A stretch of 64,000 nucleotides of DNA from Lepidonotus clava (Eukaryota > Annelida > Polychaeta > Phyllodocida > Polynoidae), in contig OW387150.1 in NCBI GenBank assembly GCA_936440205.1, positions 19,752,152 to 19,816,151 of the forward strand. The letters run 5' to 3'. Both the position numbers and the translations under genes were made by a program. Below the pieces are notes generated by a model. The model had not been told where the DNA came from. It did no database searches and saw only the letters and a list, made by a program, of their open reading frames with translations. Below, one piece after another: positions 23,440-36,364 of the stretch; the first letter of the stretch is position 1; each line of letters begins with the position of its first letter.

Positions 23440-24400
23440 AGCGAGTGGTCGGGAGGGAGTGGTCCGTACATATGGCGGGGCGGGGCGGGGTGAGCACTGG
23501 CCATCTGGGAAATGCCCGACCCCCCAGAAGGACGATTATCGTTGGCGGGTGGGGCCAAGCAGATTATTGGCGGCATGTGGGGCCTGTCAGGACCTCACAC
23601 AAATCATGTGATCAAGGGACAGCGTTAGTTGACCTTGTGGCGTTAGTTGATCTTTTCCCGGCATTTTGATACTACCGTTCAATGGTCTTCATAAAGTCTA
23701 TAGGAGTACGCTTCTAAGAAAATCTGTGTACCCAAGTAAACATTGTTATCCCAGGAGGATCAGTTTTCACAATCGATCATAAACAATTAAATGGACAAAT
23801 AATGGAAGTGTTGGAGATTAAACCATGGCCTTGGAACAATTTCAGAAACCAAACAACATGACATGCATACAAGTATAAGCATGAGGTGAATATTAGGTCT
23901 ATTTCTCCATATAGGCCATAATGTGTTAGTTTACATGGCTCCCCATAAGGTATTGTCACCCAGTCACCCTGATTTACACCCCATTTGTCCGCCTGGTGGC
24001 GCAGCGGTCGGCGTTGACTGACAGCTCGGCGCGGCGGCCATATTGGGCCCGTAGAGGGCGGCCATATTGACCAAATCAGCGCCCCTGGTGGCCGGGGTCG
24101 TGTTTAGGCGCTGCGCCCCATAAAGTGTCCATCAGGGCCTCACTCAAGTCGTCAATCGCCGTAATTGGTCGCTCATGGATGTAATTCACCCACTGTCGCC
24201 GTCGCGTCACCGTCGCATCGGCCGCCGGGACAGCGGAACCGGATTTAAGAGGGCGTCCCCTTCGGTTACCAAGGAGATGGCCGCCAAAGCGAGGCTCTTA
24301 AGAGGGCGCATGCGCGGTGGGGTGTTTGGGTGTTAAAGGGGCCGAGGTCTCTTTCTAGACCGGGGACGTGAGGCGGGTATTTGGTGGACAGGTTAGAAGG
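23440..24400. promoter_or_regulatory. GC-rich islands with paired GCGGCCATATTG sites and NRF1 site
   Basis: Two blocks (23440-23660 and 23980-24400). The second has GCGGCCATATTG at 24034-24045 and again at 24058-24069, 24 bp apart, and a perfect NRF1-like GCGCATGCGC at 24306-24315. High CpG for this window. No phase-compatible first exon was recognised. Enhancer or cryptic promoter. Confidence 0.4.
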
Positions 24401-25462
24401 GGATCCGAGGGCGCATTTTATGGTATAGGCCTATAGGGAGGTCTATAATCATTTATCATATAAGTATATATTTGGGGGAATGGATACGAGGTTAACCGAT
24501 CGATATGCATGAGATCATGTGATCTCTTAGGGGCAAGACAGTTTAAATCCAGTCTCCAGCAGTCTCGGACGCTATATGCACGCGACAACTTTTAAGCCAT
24601 CTGTAAATTCCCATTTTAATATAGGCCTACTACTACCTTATCACGCGTATAATAGCAGCGATACAGGCGACAACGTCTACTCATACATACTTATCGGCCC
24701 ACATCAAACCAGCAAACTGTCCCACATACTATGATAAGAAGACATGATTAAGGGTTATAATAATCTATGGACACCCTATTATTTTAAAAACTGTGTGTCT
24801 GCCAATGCAACTTATTGGGATGTAGATGGGATGTGCCAAGAGGAGACAAATGTTGCCTTTCGCGGAAACTAAAACTTAACCATAGATACACCTCTTCATC
24901 GTCTTCCAGTCGAGTATTTCTAAAGTTTTCCTCAAAATAGAAATTTGTGATTTATTCCATTTTGAATTAAATATCTTATTGACTGAGAACGTATTGAATA
25001 TATAGGCCTAAATCAGAATACTTATTGTTCATTTGAATGGACAATTAACCAAAGCTGGATAGGCCTATTCGGAAATAAGCCAGGTTATTTGGAGGGCTCC
25101 GAGGCGGGGGTGGGGGATAAGGATAAGATGGGTTACCCGCAGAGGTGAGAGAGTGCACAGAAAGGTCACGTGGTTGGCGGGTTTGTTTTTCTCATAGATC
25201 TTGAGAAGGTTGAGGCTTTGGACCATGACTCAGCAAAACCACTGCTCCTCAGAGAACTGCCTGCCTTTGGGTCACTAACACGTGTACCTGGGCGATAATA
25301 GAGTGAGTCTCCTTACAATATCTACACTTTCTTTAAGACGCACAAAGCCTGCAAGCTACTTCTCCTGTTCACTTTTACTTTTATCTTGAGTCCCCTGAAG
25401 GTAAAGAATACGTCATCTAACTGCTGCACTGACCGCAGGAGGGAGACTCAGTTCCAAGAATC

Positions 25463-25502
25463 ACTTCCGGTTCCGCCATCTTTACAAAGGCCGAACGGAA
25501 GT
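25463..25502. promoter_or_regulatory. Opposed ETS sites flanking a YY1-like site
   Basis: ACTTCCGG at 25463-25470 and CGGAAGT at 25496-25502 are high-quality ETS core sites in opposite orientation, with CCGCCATCTT at 25473-25482 between them. In mammals this combination is typical of short CpG promoters and ETS-driven enhancers. Inside an ETS-factor gene, auto-regulation is an obvious inference but is not shown. Confidence 0.4.
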
Positions 25503-25999
25503 TCTTATGAGGAACTCCTGGGATCTCGGATTCATAGTTTCGAGATTGATATGTCTGCCAACGATATTAATGCATTTGTGACGGTTATCTTGTAGTACAT
25601 ACATCATATTATATGTACGGTTTGGTATTGGAATGTGCTTCCATCGCAAATTATGGTTATTCTTACTTGATGTGCAAGGGACTGAAGTAGAAATGTTAAC
25701 CAATTTTTCAATCTGCAGGGGGCGTGAATCATTTTGTATTGTTTCTGAAATAAAGGTTACTGATTGCGATACACTTTCAAAACCTGTCAAACAAAACCAC
25801 CTGTAAATCTTCCAGAAAACGGACAGTTTTTGGTAAAATCAATTTTCATTTTACTTCACCGATGAGCAGTTTTCCCAATGCTTCTTCGTCTCCATCGTTC
25901 ATGTTGACGTAGGGAGGAATCCATCACCTTGTAAGAATTCAAATACACAGGTGTGAGACCCTAATAAGCAGCCTGCATGTGTGCACAATCCGACGTCCC

Positions 26000-27450
26000 C
26001 ATGGCGACCGGGGCCGCATATGCCCCCTGACGGTTTAAAGAAATTAACTGCTCATGATGGGAGAGCAGTGGGCGAGAATTGATTAATGGGGAAAGAGGCA
26101 GCCGAGTCAAGCCGTTATTACGGTTGGCAGCCCCGTGTCAACAGTCCTTGAAAAGCAGACGACAAACAAGCGTTTTTTCCCGCCTTTTGACGAGCGGGTT
26201 CCTGGCCCCAACTGACACTGATTTCACTTAATGTAATTCCAGAAATGTTTCAACTTGGGTGATTACTGTCCGACTTTTTGCCCCAATATTTGAACTTGTG
26301 TTTGTTCAGGAGTCACATCAGCTGAAGCAGACGACATTTTTCCTCGGCCAGCGGACGCTGGTGTAATCAGTGTAATAGGATAGTAATTTCGTAATGACAC
26401 TGTCAACAAGGCTGACCCGAAATACATTTAAAAGAAAAAACGGGAAGGGAGAAATTACCAAAGTGGGTTTCTTTTTTGGATTTCAGAGGAGAAGTCAACT
26501 ACGTGTACCTCACACTCACCTGTCCTTTATTTGGACTAGTCCCCGATAACTCTACCGTCTAGTTCAAGTTGTCCGTCTTCCCACCAGAATTACTGCTGTA
26601 TTTATGTACAGCTATTAGCATCAAGTGTGACACCTTCATGAGCACGGAGAATCCAACATAAAACCAACTCTATCTGTCCATTAAGAACCATTGACAGGTA
26701 ATGGCGCATATATTCACATTTTTGTAGGAGGAGAGACAAGAAAGTCGCGACAGGCTTTTAAATTAAGTATCCCAACTTTTACACCCCCGTGTATAGTACT
26801 ACAACTACAGGAAAGGGTGTAGAGGTCTTAGGCGGGTGTCTAAGGCCGGAGAAGGGGCCATAACGAGTATCATACTGAATGTTTCATGTTCTGAGCTGCT
26901 CCTGCTGATGTTTATTGTAAGTATCTGACGCCCTTTGAGCGGCCATTGTCCGACCGCGGTGGCCGCCCTCTGGCCCCCGCCTCCAACCCCCGCCACCCCG
27001 AACACCAACCCCGATACATATTTCATACCAGGCGGCGCCTCGGTCGCCGAAACAAAGGTAATTCCGGCGGACAGTGAGGGATGATGGGAAGGCGGTCAGG
27101 CTCTTTGAGGTGACCGCCGCGCCACCTCCCGGCGTTCGGACACACCTCCGGGGTGAGGAGGAATTGGCTTTTAAAAGGCGCGGCTGTTGGCGTTGACGGG
27201 TGGGGCCCGCGTTACCAAGACGACCTGCCACGGCTGAGCGATAATAGGAGGACTGACCATTCATTATGTACACGGGCCCGGCCAGGGGGGTCTCGGCCCG
27301 GGGGTCAAATTAGAGACTGACATATTCGCCATTAGGCTTTAAATGGGCAGGACGGGCACTCATTCAAGACCATGTCCAAAGGTTGTCAGAGCGGCCATGT
27401 GCGGACTTTAGTTCTCTAACTCTAAAGAGGTGGTTAGGTTCGCACAACAC
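26000..27450. promoter_or_regulatory. Extended GC-rich island region
   Basis: Non-repetitive blocks at about 26000-26420 and 26920-27450 with many CpGs, homeodomain-like TAAT motifs (GATTAATGGGG) and CCAGCG/GGCGG sequences. Minus-strand frames up to 129 codons exist near 26884-27273 but show no family features and look composition-driven. Candidate regulatory DNA. Confidence 0.35.
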
Positions 27451-27604
27451 AGACAGGTCGTTTACAAACGGTTCATGGTCTAGTAGAGACAGGTAGGCTT
27501 ACATTACGTAAAGGTAATGTTTATCTAAACAAGGCAGCAACGTTAATGCTCTAATTGAATGATCAAGTGTCAAATACACGCAGGCCTTCCTCACACACCT
27601 AGTA

Positions 27605-27859
27605 CCCCTTTCAGACTACACAGCAATGCGAACTGAACCGAAGCGAACCACATCTACAATTACCGTTCCCGCCAGGCCGGCGCTGGTGTTCGTACCATAA
27701 CATGACGGATTCGTAGTCTAACATGACGAATTTGTAGTCTAACATTGTGTAAGTTGATGCGCATTGTAGAATTCGCTTCCTTTCAGACACAATCCAGGCA
27801 GGGACCTGATGCGCTTTGAAGCGCTTTGATGCGCATCATCGGCGGTAGTCTGAAACGGG
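27605..27859. mobile_element. TA-flanked MITE (255 bp)
   Basis: Ends read CCCCTTTCAGACTAC and, on the other strand, CCCGTTTCAGACTAC, flanked by TA at 27603-27604 and 27860-27861. The interior has short duplicated segments (TAGTCTAACATGACGAATT-like; GCGCTTTGAAGCGC palindrome) and no transposase. TA duplication suggests Tc1/mariner-type mobilisation. Confidence 0.6.
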
Positions 27860-28639
27860 TATAACACGTTGAGATTTCTTGTACTGTTTCTCGAGCATAG
27901 TAATCAGTAGCTTATAACACATTATGTAAAGGCTTGATACTGTGTATAAATCTGTTCACGTCTATTTTCCGAACGCATTATGCTTATCATTATACACAAT
28001 GTCGTCATAATATTATGATTATCATTTCATAGAAAGATCCGTAGAGCCTAGGTAGAAAAAAAAAGATAACTGTAATCATTTCAAGTCACTGCAGTGGTTT
28101 CACTGTACATGACAAGGAATGGGACTGTGACCGTTTTTAGAGTATCTGGTGATAAATTGAGAATAACTTTTTTTATTGAAAAGTCATTTGCCGTCGTCTT
28201 ACTGTCATTTCAATGTACTTCTCACGACCCAAAGTCTATGAGAGCTTCGAAAACAGCGCTAGCTGCTCCTCAAGTACCGTAATCACTACTACAAAAAGTT
28301 TACTTTTTTAGCCTGTTATTGAGACTGGTAAAGAATGATATACATATGCCGGGTGTCAATCAAATCAAGCTAAATGTGTCCTACTAGAAATATACAATGT
28401 TCTTAATTACAAACAATCCATCCGGAAGTACAGCTGCACTAGCTCAAGTTAAGTCACTTTTTTCTCGTTGGACCGACTGCGATGTATTGAAAACTTATTT
28501 CCACATATAATTGCAGACCTATATATTGTTACAAATTATAAAGAATTAGAAAACACATCCTAGCGTCCAATAAGAACTTACATCCATATTAATCATAAGC
28601 ACCGACAGTAACAATATTTTTCATAGCATACCCTCTGTT

Positions 28640-28950
28640 GCCGGCCCAAATTCTTTGTCTGTTACCAACAAGGGGCCAGTCCATTGTAACAAATCATTGA
28701 GTCGTCTAATGTTGTTAACAAATCATTTAATTTGGGGGGTGGTAATTGCAAGCAGCTGCCGAGGGAAAAAAGAGGACATTGAAAGCAAGACTACAATTAC
28801 CGGCTGATGTATGGGAGGAGGGTTTTTCATCTGGGACCATACACATTTCTAATCACACCCTGTTTGGTGTCAATTAGAATTAGCGCTAATCATGGGTGAA
28901 TAGAAGGTGAAGGGTTGAGGCGGCGGGAGGTGGCGCAACCAGGCAGTGGG
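28640..28950. promoter_or_regulatory. Possible enhancer with homeodomain-type sites
   Basis: Non-repetitive block with repeated AACAAATCATT (two copies near 28690 and 28718) and a CAATTAGAATTAGCGCTAAT cluster near 28872, which offers several TAAT cores. Ends at a run of 13 G near 28950. Confidence 0.3.
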
Positions 28951-29449
28951 GGGGGGGGGGGTGTAATAAGAGCTATATTTATGTAGATGTATAAAGCAGA
29001 GTAAGATATGTTCATATATTTATAATACACTAGCACGTTTTCGCAACATACTTGAATGAACAATTGATGTTTTTTCTTACGTCATTAGTGTTAATGAACT
29101 GACTGTCCACACATCTGGAATTGTTTACTGAATTCGCCTTGCTTCACATGAAACTCGGTACCACATATAGAATTAGGGAAACAATTGGACAGGTAGTGTA
29201 AAATATGATTAAAAGTATAAGGGACTGCTTCTACATAAAATTGCATTCATTAAAATTTGTATTGTTTAATTCAAGATGGACACGTAATGTTCTGAAATTT
29301 CTATGACGGTAATACACTTAGATAATATATGCTTATTGCAAATAACCTATTGGGTGAGCTGGATAGCAAGGTGGGTGGGCAGGCGGGGTGGGGGACAGGT
29401 AGTAAGAAATCGTGGAAAGTAGGGGAGGGGGGAGCGACATATCAGGCAA

Positions 29450-29900
29450 GCAGGTGAAGACTGGTCCCGTAATTACTCATCACATTATAACATTACCTGC
29501 CGAGTACAAGCGCGGCGCCTGCGCAGTGCGGGCCCCCACGCGGGGCTTTGTGTGACGACACTGCGCGCGCACATCACAGGCGTCTCACTAGGTGGCGCCT
29601 CTTTGAAGTCCGCCGCTGGTGGCGCTGATTAGCGTCGCGCTTGTATCTGGCGGGCGTCGGTTTACCAGCGGCGCCCCAGGCGGGGGATCAGCGAGCGAAC
29701 AAAGCGGAGCGGGTAAATAGGTAGATATGGTGATATAAGACGGCCCACTCGTCCAAGTACTACTACCAGCAGGTCGGGGGGTAGCCCAGACCGCGCACCA
29801 TGCCTCGCCATATGCCCCTCATACTCTCCCCTCCCCCAGCCCGCGCCACTCGACACGCGTGCGCACCTCACACACTATTGTATGTGCGCGTGTAAAGGTA
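29450..29900. promoter_or_regulatory. CpG island
   Basis: High CpG density, an NRF1-like GCGCCTGCGC at 29515-29524, several GGCGCC blocks and a TATA-like GATATAAGA near 29731. An ATG near 29799 opens a 31-codon frame that stops just before a GTAGGG donor, so it does not make a coding first exon. Could be a non-coding promoter or enhancer. Confidence 0.4.
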
Positions 29901-31026
29901 GGGATGGGGCGGGGACTGCAATTACTGAATTATCTATTTCCAAAGTTATATCAGGGAAGAGGAAGGGTTCGAAATAATTATACTATTAGGACTATCATGC
30001 AGGTATGAAAAAGTCAAATTACAGACTAGCCTGGACCAATTACAGACTAGACCAGACAACCAAATATGCTGCTGGGCAACTTAACATAACAATAATTATC
30101 ATGATCATATTATCCTATTGGTGTTTTTTCAGATATGTCTCAGAGTTCTTAAATACAGGATAATGCATCTGAAAACGAGTGAATATCCACCCGTTGACGT
30201 TTAGGCCTCTGTCCGCGCTATTTATGTATGAACTGCATAAGCGCAAAATCGGTACCACCATTGGATTTGTTTTTTTATGGTGTCTCATACTATAACTATA
30301 GCATGAAACAGGGGCCTGTCAAATGTCTCTCTATAGGTGCACTGGAGTTGATTCTCCACATACATAATATCTAATAAAGTAAATTAAGAAGGAGACACAA
30401 TTAAGAAAAAGACATAAAACAAAACTAATTCGACAGTTTATGAGTAGCCTACATCTTATTCCCTACCCCCTCCCAAGACTACCATCCCCCCGTTTTATCC
30501 TACTCCCCCCACGCCCCTTTCCCTAAACCCCCTCTCAAATCATCAAGCCTCTTACCGCCTCCCAACATATTGGCCGACACTTTAAGTAGCTTTTGTAGGC
30601 GAGCAGTGACCGGCCAGTGGGTTGGTGAAGAGACTACAGTTTGATTCCCGAAGAGAGCACTCAAAATGAGGGACACAGACACACAGGAAACGGGGGGAGG
30701 GGATTACTGGGGTAAGGAGATGGGAGGGGTTGGAGAGAAGGGGGTGAGAGGCTGCTGTATGATGTAAGTGCAACAGGCTTGAAAAGAGAGTTTTAGTAAC
30801 TCGGTTTACAGTCCCACTGTCTGCCACTTCGAACGCCCCTCTCCGTTCGAGAATCGTAGGTTAATTAGAAATATTGTTTCTATCCATCTTCTTCTTACTT
30901 CGTGTTAAGATGCATTTGTGATTATTCCTGGAGCTAACTTGTTCAATTGTGATAACAAGTTGGGTGATTATAGTCATAATTATGTTTAACCATGTTCCAT
31001 CATAATTATATATGATGGTATATATC

Positions 31027-31163
31027 ACGGATGGACTTAGAGGGGGGCGCCCCTCAATGTATGCCAAATTTTGATTTTTTAATGTAAAATTCTAGACCAT
31101 GGATGGGGCGCCTCAAATTGTACATAAGGGCGCGCTACTTTTTGAAATCTCTGGATCCGTGCC
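31027..31163. mobile_element. Short hAT-like MITE remnant
   Basis: The left CACGGATGGACTTAGAGGGG and the reverse complement of the right end CACGGATCCAGAGATTTC resemble short hAT-type ends around GGGCGCC blocks. No target duplication is clear. Confidence 0.35.
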
Positions 31164-31919
31164 TGTTTTTGACGTCATCTGTACATGGGCCTATATCTTC
31201 AAAGTTAGGTACTATGTTGAATCTGCGACGAACATTCCACCGCTCCGGGAAAACAGTATGTGAGAGTAGATATAGGTGAACGTGAATAGGCAGTGGGATG
31301 AACATGATTACAAGGCATATTTGGAATGTAAGTAGTTTATAGAAAGTTCTTAGCTATGGCAACCCGTCGTAGGCGATATGTGCCCATATACATAATTCAG
31401 GAAAGCATCATCTTCTTTATTAGGGTCGTGGGTTATCCTGTCGATGTAGTTGTGTTCTAGAAAGCCTTTTGTATTGTGAATGCATTTTAAGTGTCCTCAA
31501 ATGAGGGACTGGCTGGGATGAAGGACAAACTATCATGGTTCTAAAATCTAGGCACACATTATATGAATCTGGATATCAAAATATTAAAACAATAACCCTG
31601 TAATATACATGTATAGTTTTTCCTTAATTCTTGTAGTCAATGCATAGCTATATCGTTTGACATCTATATTTCTTCATTTAGTACACTAGAACGATATTCT
31701 AACCCAAATAGTTGAAACCTTTGGATTCAGGTTGGATTGAGCTCCATGCATGGAGCGCGCTGCTTTAAACAATTAGGGTAAAAGTAATTGGCATTCCACG
31801 GCCAACTAGGTACTCCAGCCTATACTACTTACACATAACTTAAAACACGACAGACACTTAGTTTCCTCTCAATAACATGGTTATACCACAGACTGCCTAC
31901 CCTCTCCCCCCACCCCATT

Positions 31920-33037
31920 TCCTAAATCACTTTCACCACCCAATCTATACCCTATCTCACTTCACCTGACATTGGTACTGACTGTCACCAATCTCCACCC
32001 TAACTCACTTCACTTAACATTGGTACCCAACATCCCACAATCTCCACCCTATATCACTTCACCTCACATTGGTACCGACCACCACCACAATCTCCACCCT
32101 TTCTCACTTCACCTCACATTGGTACCCACCACCACCCCAATCTTCACCCTATCTCACTTCACCCTCACATTGGTACCCACCACCACCCCTACACTCTCCA
32201 CCCTATCTCACTTCACCTCACATTGGTACCGACCACCACACTCTCCACCCTATCTCACTTCACCTCACATTGGTAGCAGCCACCACCACACTCTCCACCC
32301 TATCTCACTTCACCTCACATTGGTACCGACCACCACCACAATCTCCACCCTATCTCACTTCACCCTCACATTGGTACCCACCACCACCACTACACTCTCC
32401 ACCCTATCTCACTTCACCTCACATTGGTACCCACCACCACACTCTCCACCCTATCTCACTTCACCTCACATTGGTAGCAGCCACCACCACACTCTCCACC
32501 CTATCTCACCTTACCTTACATTGGTACTGACCACCATCACAATCTCCACCCTATCTCACTTCACCTTACATTGGTACCAACCACTACCACAATCTCCACC
32601 CTATCTCACTTCACCCTCACATTGGTACCGACCACCACCACAATCTCCACCCTATCTCACTTCACTTCACATTGTACCAACCACCACCACAATCTCCACC
32701 CTATCTCACCTCACCTTACATTGGTACCGACCACTACCACAATCTCCACCCTATCTCACTTCACCCTCACATTGGTACCGACCACCACCACACTCTCGAC
32801 CCTATCTCACTTCACATTGTACCAACCACCACCACAATCTCCACCCAATCTCACTTCATCTCACATTGGTACCCCCTACCCCCACCACACTCTCCACCCT
32901 ATCTCACTTCACCTCACATTGGTACCCCCCACCACCACAACAACCTCCACCCTATCTCACTTCACCTCACATTGGTACCCACCACCACCACCACCACACT
33001 CTCCACCCTATCTCACTTCCACTCACATTGGTACCGA
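31920..33037. repeat. 50-bp minisatellite (~22 copies)
   Basis: A unit of about 50 bp (core ATCTCCACCCTATCTCACTT then CACATTGGTACC) is repeated about 22 times with small length changes. The unit has no stop codon in any + frame, so open frames up to 363 codons run through it. The protein is a Thr/Pro/His/Leu/Ser repeat with a rotating frame and is not a gene. Many copies carry a KpnI site (GGTACC). Confidence 0.9.
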
Positions 33038-33039
33038 CG

Positions 33040-33265
33040 ACATTTTGGTCCCTACTCGCATAAAAACGTCAATATTGTCAGCGTATTGTTCTCGCCTGCT
33101 AGTAAGCTGACCGGCCGCTGAGGGAGCGCCACTGTCTCCGGTTACGCATGTAATTAGGGGGCCCGCCGGGTCTCCATGATACAAGGCCGCCGACGCTCTT
33201 AATAATGCTATTAACATCTAAACTTACTTGACAGCCATCCATTGGACGTGCCACCGGACAACTTG
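33040..33265. promoter_or_regulatory. Small GC-rich block after the satellite
   Basis: About 220 bp of CpG-containing, non-repetitive sequence with a GTAATTAGGGGG and CTTAATAATGC motifs. Similar in texture to the other islands; no exon recognised. Confidence 0.2.
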
Positions 33266-34489
33266 GCGACGATTCAATATTATTGAGTAGCTTTTTATTC
33301 AAGAACATTATTGTGACATTCTTCTTCGATTCTGGTTTAATTCACGTTTGATTGTAGCAGAATTGAAATAGTGATAATCAGAATACTTGATGAAATCTTC
33401 TTATTCCATGGCCAGTACATGCAATGATATAAGCTGAAACCATGAAAGTCAGCGACAAAGGTAGATAGGGTATATGGCGTTGCTGTCACAATAAATGTAT
33501 AATGTGACATGTCGATGAAAACCTTTAATTACTTCTTATACAGTGTTTCAAAACAATTTTGGATATTTGAAACATTAATTGAAAAGATCAATTCTGACGG
33601 TAATAAATTGAGATAACACAAATAGTCTTATATCAAACATCAGTGTACAGAGGCGTACCTGCTGTTTGATAATAGCCACTTGCTCTGCAAACCACATACA
33701 ATTATTTTGGTATTAATTTAAAAATACGTAAAACCTAAAAATCCAGATAATTGTGGGCAAGTCTGGCTTGTGAGACCAAAGCACATCTAGTGTTACTAAA
33801 ACAGTGGTGGCCGGGCATTGTGTAGCTAGACAAAGGAGTCGGTACGGGAGATGTCCACAGACACACAACGAACCCATCCCCCCCTTTACCATCCCCACCT
33901 CCTCTCACCCACTTTACAGGCAGGTACCCTGATCGCCCTACACGTTTTGACACATTTCTCTCCTACCAGGAGGAGGAGGAACAGGAGGAGGTTGGGAGGA
34001 AGGTACAGATCCAGTAATTTTAGAAATGAAGGTGGAAGGGAACGGTGTGAGTACTGTCAAGCAATAATTTTATCTGTATGGGAAGGAGGAATAGATGAGA
34101 CGGTTAACTGGCATGTGTTATTATTGCGAGAAACAAAATATCAAAAAGGTAAAGTTGGTGAACGCCTGCTTTGTCTCTGCTTAACAGGGCTTAACAAGTT
34201 TTCATGATCAATTCAAGTGGGTGATCATGGTCAATGGCTACATGCTGGGTTCAAGGAAAATAGAATTAGGATCCAAATATACTTGCAACAAAATGCATGT
34301 ATATAAGTCAGTTAATATGACTGGTCCTATGAAAAAATGAATGAGGAACCTTATGTCATTTCAATAACATTTATAAAGTCCTCACTGCATCCTGGATTGT
34401 CAGCGTGATAGTAAGCTGAAATATTTTAAAATTTTCCCCCTACATACTTCAACAGCAAAGTTGGGAAACAAAACTTTAAACAGAGTAAG

Positions 34490-35245
34490 ACTATGCAGAG
34501 GTCTCTGCTGAGAGACCTTTGCCTCTGTAGACCGAAAATGGTAAGGTGACGTCAATCCCAGTAGGTAACACATGTTGTAGGAATATTGATAGGACTTTAT
34601 ATCGATAGACCATGGGTGACCATATCCTTCTCTCTATCGACCATGGATGGCCATATGCTACTCTAAATAGATAATTGATGGTCTGACCTTCTTTTATAAT
34701 CAATAGAGGCCAGGTAAAGTAGAACAACATAGTAAACTCGCAGACCTATTTCTATATACACTATGGATGACCAGATGAAGTACAATCAGGGTCTAATATG
34801 GGCAAACCCTTCCCTCTATAGACTGTGGACTGCTATGTGAAGTAGAACCATATGGATTGACCTTTCCCTCTATTGACCATGGATTACAAGGTGAACTAGA
34901 ACCAGAGTATAATTATGCACAGACCTTTCCCTCTATAGACCATACCCATTCAGGTCGAGTAGAACAAGAGTCTAATATGGGCAGACCTTTCCCTCTAAAG
35001 ACCATACCTGTTCAGGTAGAGTAGAACAAGAGTCTAATATGGGCAGACCTTTCCCTCTATAGACCATACCCATTCAGGTTGAGTAGAACAAGAGTCTAAT
35101 ATGGGCAGACCTTTCCCTCTAAAGACCATACCTGTTCAGGTAGAGTAGAACAAGAGTCTAATATGGGCAGACCTTTCCCTCTATAGACCATACCCGTTCA
35201 GGTAGAGTAGAACAAGAGTCTAATATGGGCAGACCTTTCCCTCTA
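34490..35245. repeat. 62-bp satellite, left part
   Basis: Units of about 62 bp (AGACCTTTCCCTCTATAGAC then CATACCCATTCAGGTAGAGT). The leftmost units near 34500-34800 are strongly diverged and the right ones nearly identical, so divergence falls towards the insertion point. Continues at 36365 after a transposon insertion. Confidence 0.9.
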
Positions 35246-36364
35246 GGGTAAAAATGGGGTATATCGCACATTATATTGAATCTAATTAAGCTTTTCTTTT
35301 GCATTCTTCAGTATTTGAAATAAGAATACCCGGTTTTGTTTTGGATTAGACAGCAATATTATGCGAAGTTATTGATATTACTTTTTTGTTTCTGGCCCTA
35401 AGCCTTATTGCTTAGGGGCACATAATAAAAAGTGATAAATTTAGGCCTTAGATCGCGCATGTCAGGCTATTATCGCGCATTTATCATGCATATTATCACA
35501 CATTATATATTGAATAACAATGTAATCAAAGTAAAAATGAAAATACCACAAGAAATGCACTCTAAGTGGAGTCAAGGTCCACATACATTATTATATTCAA
35601 TTAAGATATTTTCTGCTCTGTTTGATAGGGTAGGAAACCACTGATAATTTCATATCTTATAAACTGCTTCAAAACATAATTTAAATTTTTGAGAAATATT
35701 GATACATTTATAATTTACAAAGTCCAATTTTTTTTTTATCTATCAATTTCATTAGGGGTGACCTCTGATTGATTTGTTTCATATAGAACTATTTTAGGTG
35801 TATCTGTTTATGACATTGAATGTTTTCAACATTTAACCCTTTTGGATTAGCAGATAAAAATGTAATAATCTATTATTTCTAATTCATGTCACATATTTCA
35901 GGGTAATATCGCGCATTTAACATGCCTAATATCGCGCATTGTATGTAAAATAAACATAAAATAAAGGTAAATATTAACATTTCAACAAAAATTGCTTTAG
36001 ATAGACTCAACGTCCATATGCATTGATATCTTCAAATGAAACCTTTCACGCATCAGTTGACAAAGGCTGGACCACCTTTGAACATATGATATGTTATATA
36101 ATTCTACAAAAATATCAATTGAATTTTACAGAATTATTGTTTTAGGCTTGTATCGCGCACCCTGTGTTTGTGAAAATACAATTTTTATTGTTACTAAGTA
36201 TCTATAGAAGTTATAAAGTCACGCCATGGTTTAATCTGACCATAATGGCTAATTCTACCAACCATTTACTATTTTTTGTCACTTCATTAGATTTTTTATA
36301 TCTAGGGGCAATAAACAAAAAATGCGCGATATACCACTATGCGCGATACAACCCTGTTTTACCC
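35246..36364. mobile_element. TA-flanked DNA transposon relic inside the 62-bp satellite (1119 bp)
   Basis: The satellite unit CCCTC-TATAGACC is split exactly at TA: TA at 35244-35245 on the left and TA at 36365-36366 on the right. The ends begin GGGTAAAA on both strands, with about 20 of the first 25 bases matching. TATCGCGCA-type motifs recur near both ends and inside (about 35262, 35452, 35471, 35908, 35930, 36151, and inverted at 36322 and 36340), like sub-terminal transposase sites. No transposase frame; non-autonomous, probably Tc1/mariner superfamily by its TA target. Confidence 0.8.

Noticed and set aside
26884-27273. 129-codon minus-strand frame
   Set aside because: Gly/Arg-rich translation of a CpG-rich island, no recognisable family or splice context.
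29799-29894. ATG in CpG island as an alternative first exon
   Set aside because: The 31-codon frame stops before the nearby GTAGGG donor.
31972-33063. 363-codon open frame
   Set aside because: It reads through a 50-bp satellite that is open in all three frames. No domain, and the frame rotates from unit to unit.
33971-34003. 33-nt exon candidate after CTCTCCTACCAG
   Set aside because: Low-complexity GGA repeat with a weak GTACAG donor; symmetric length is likely chance.
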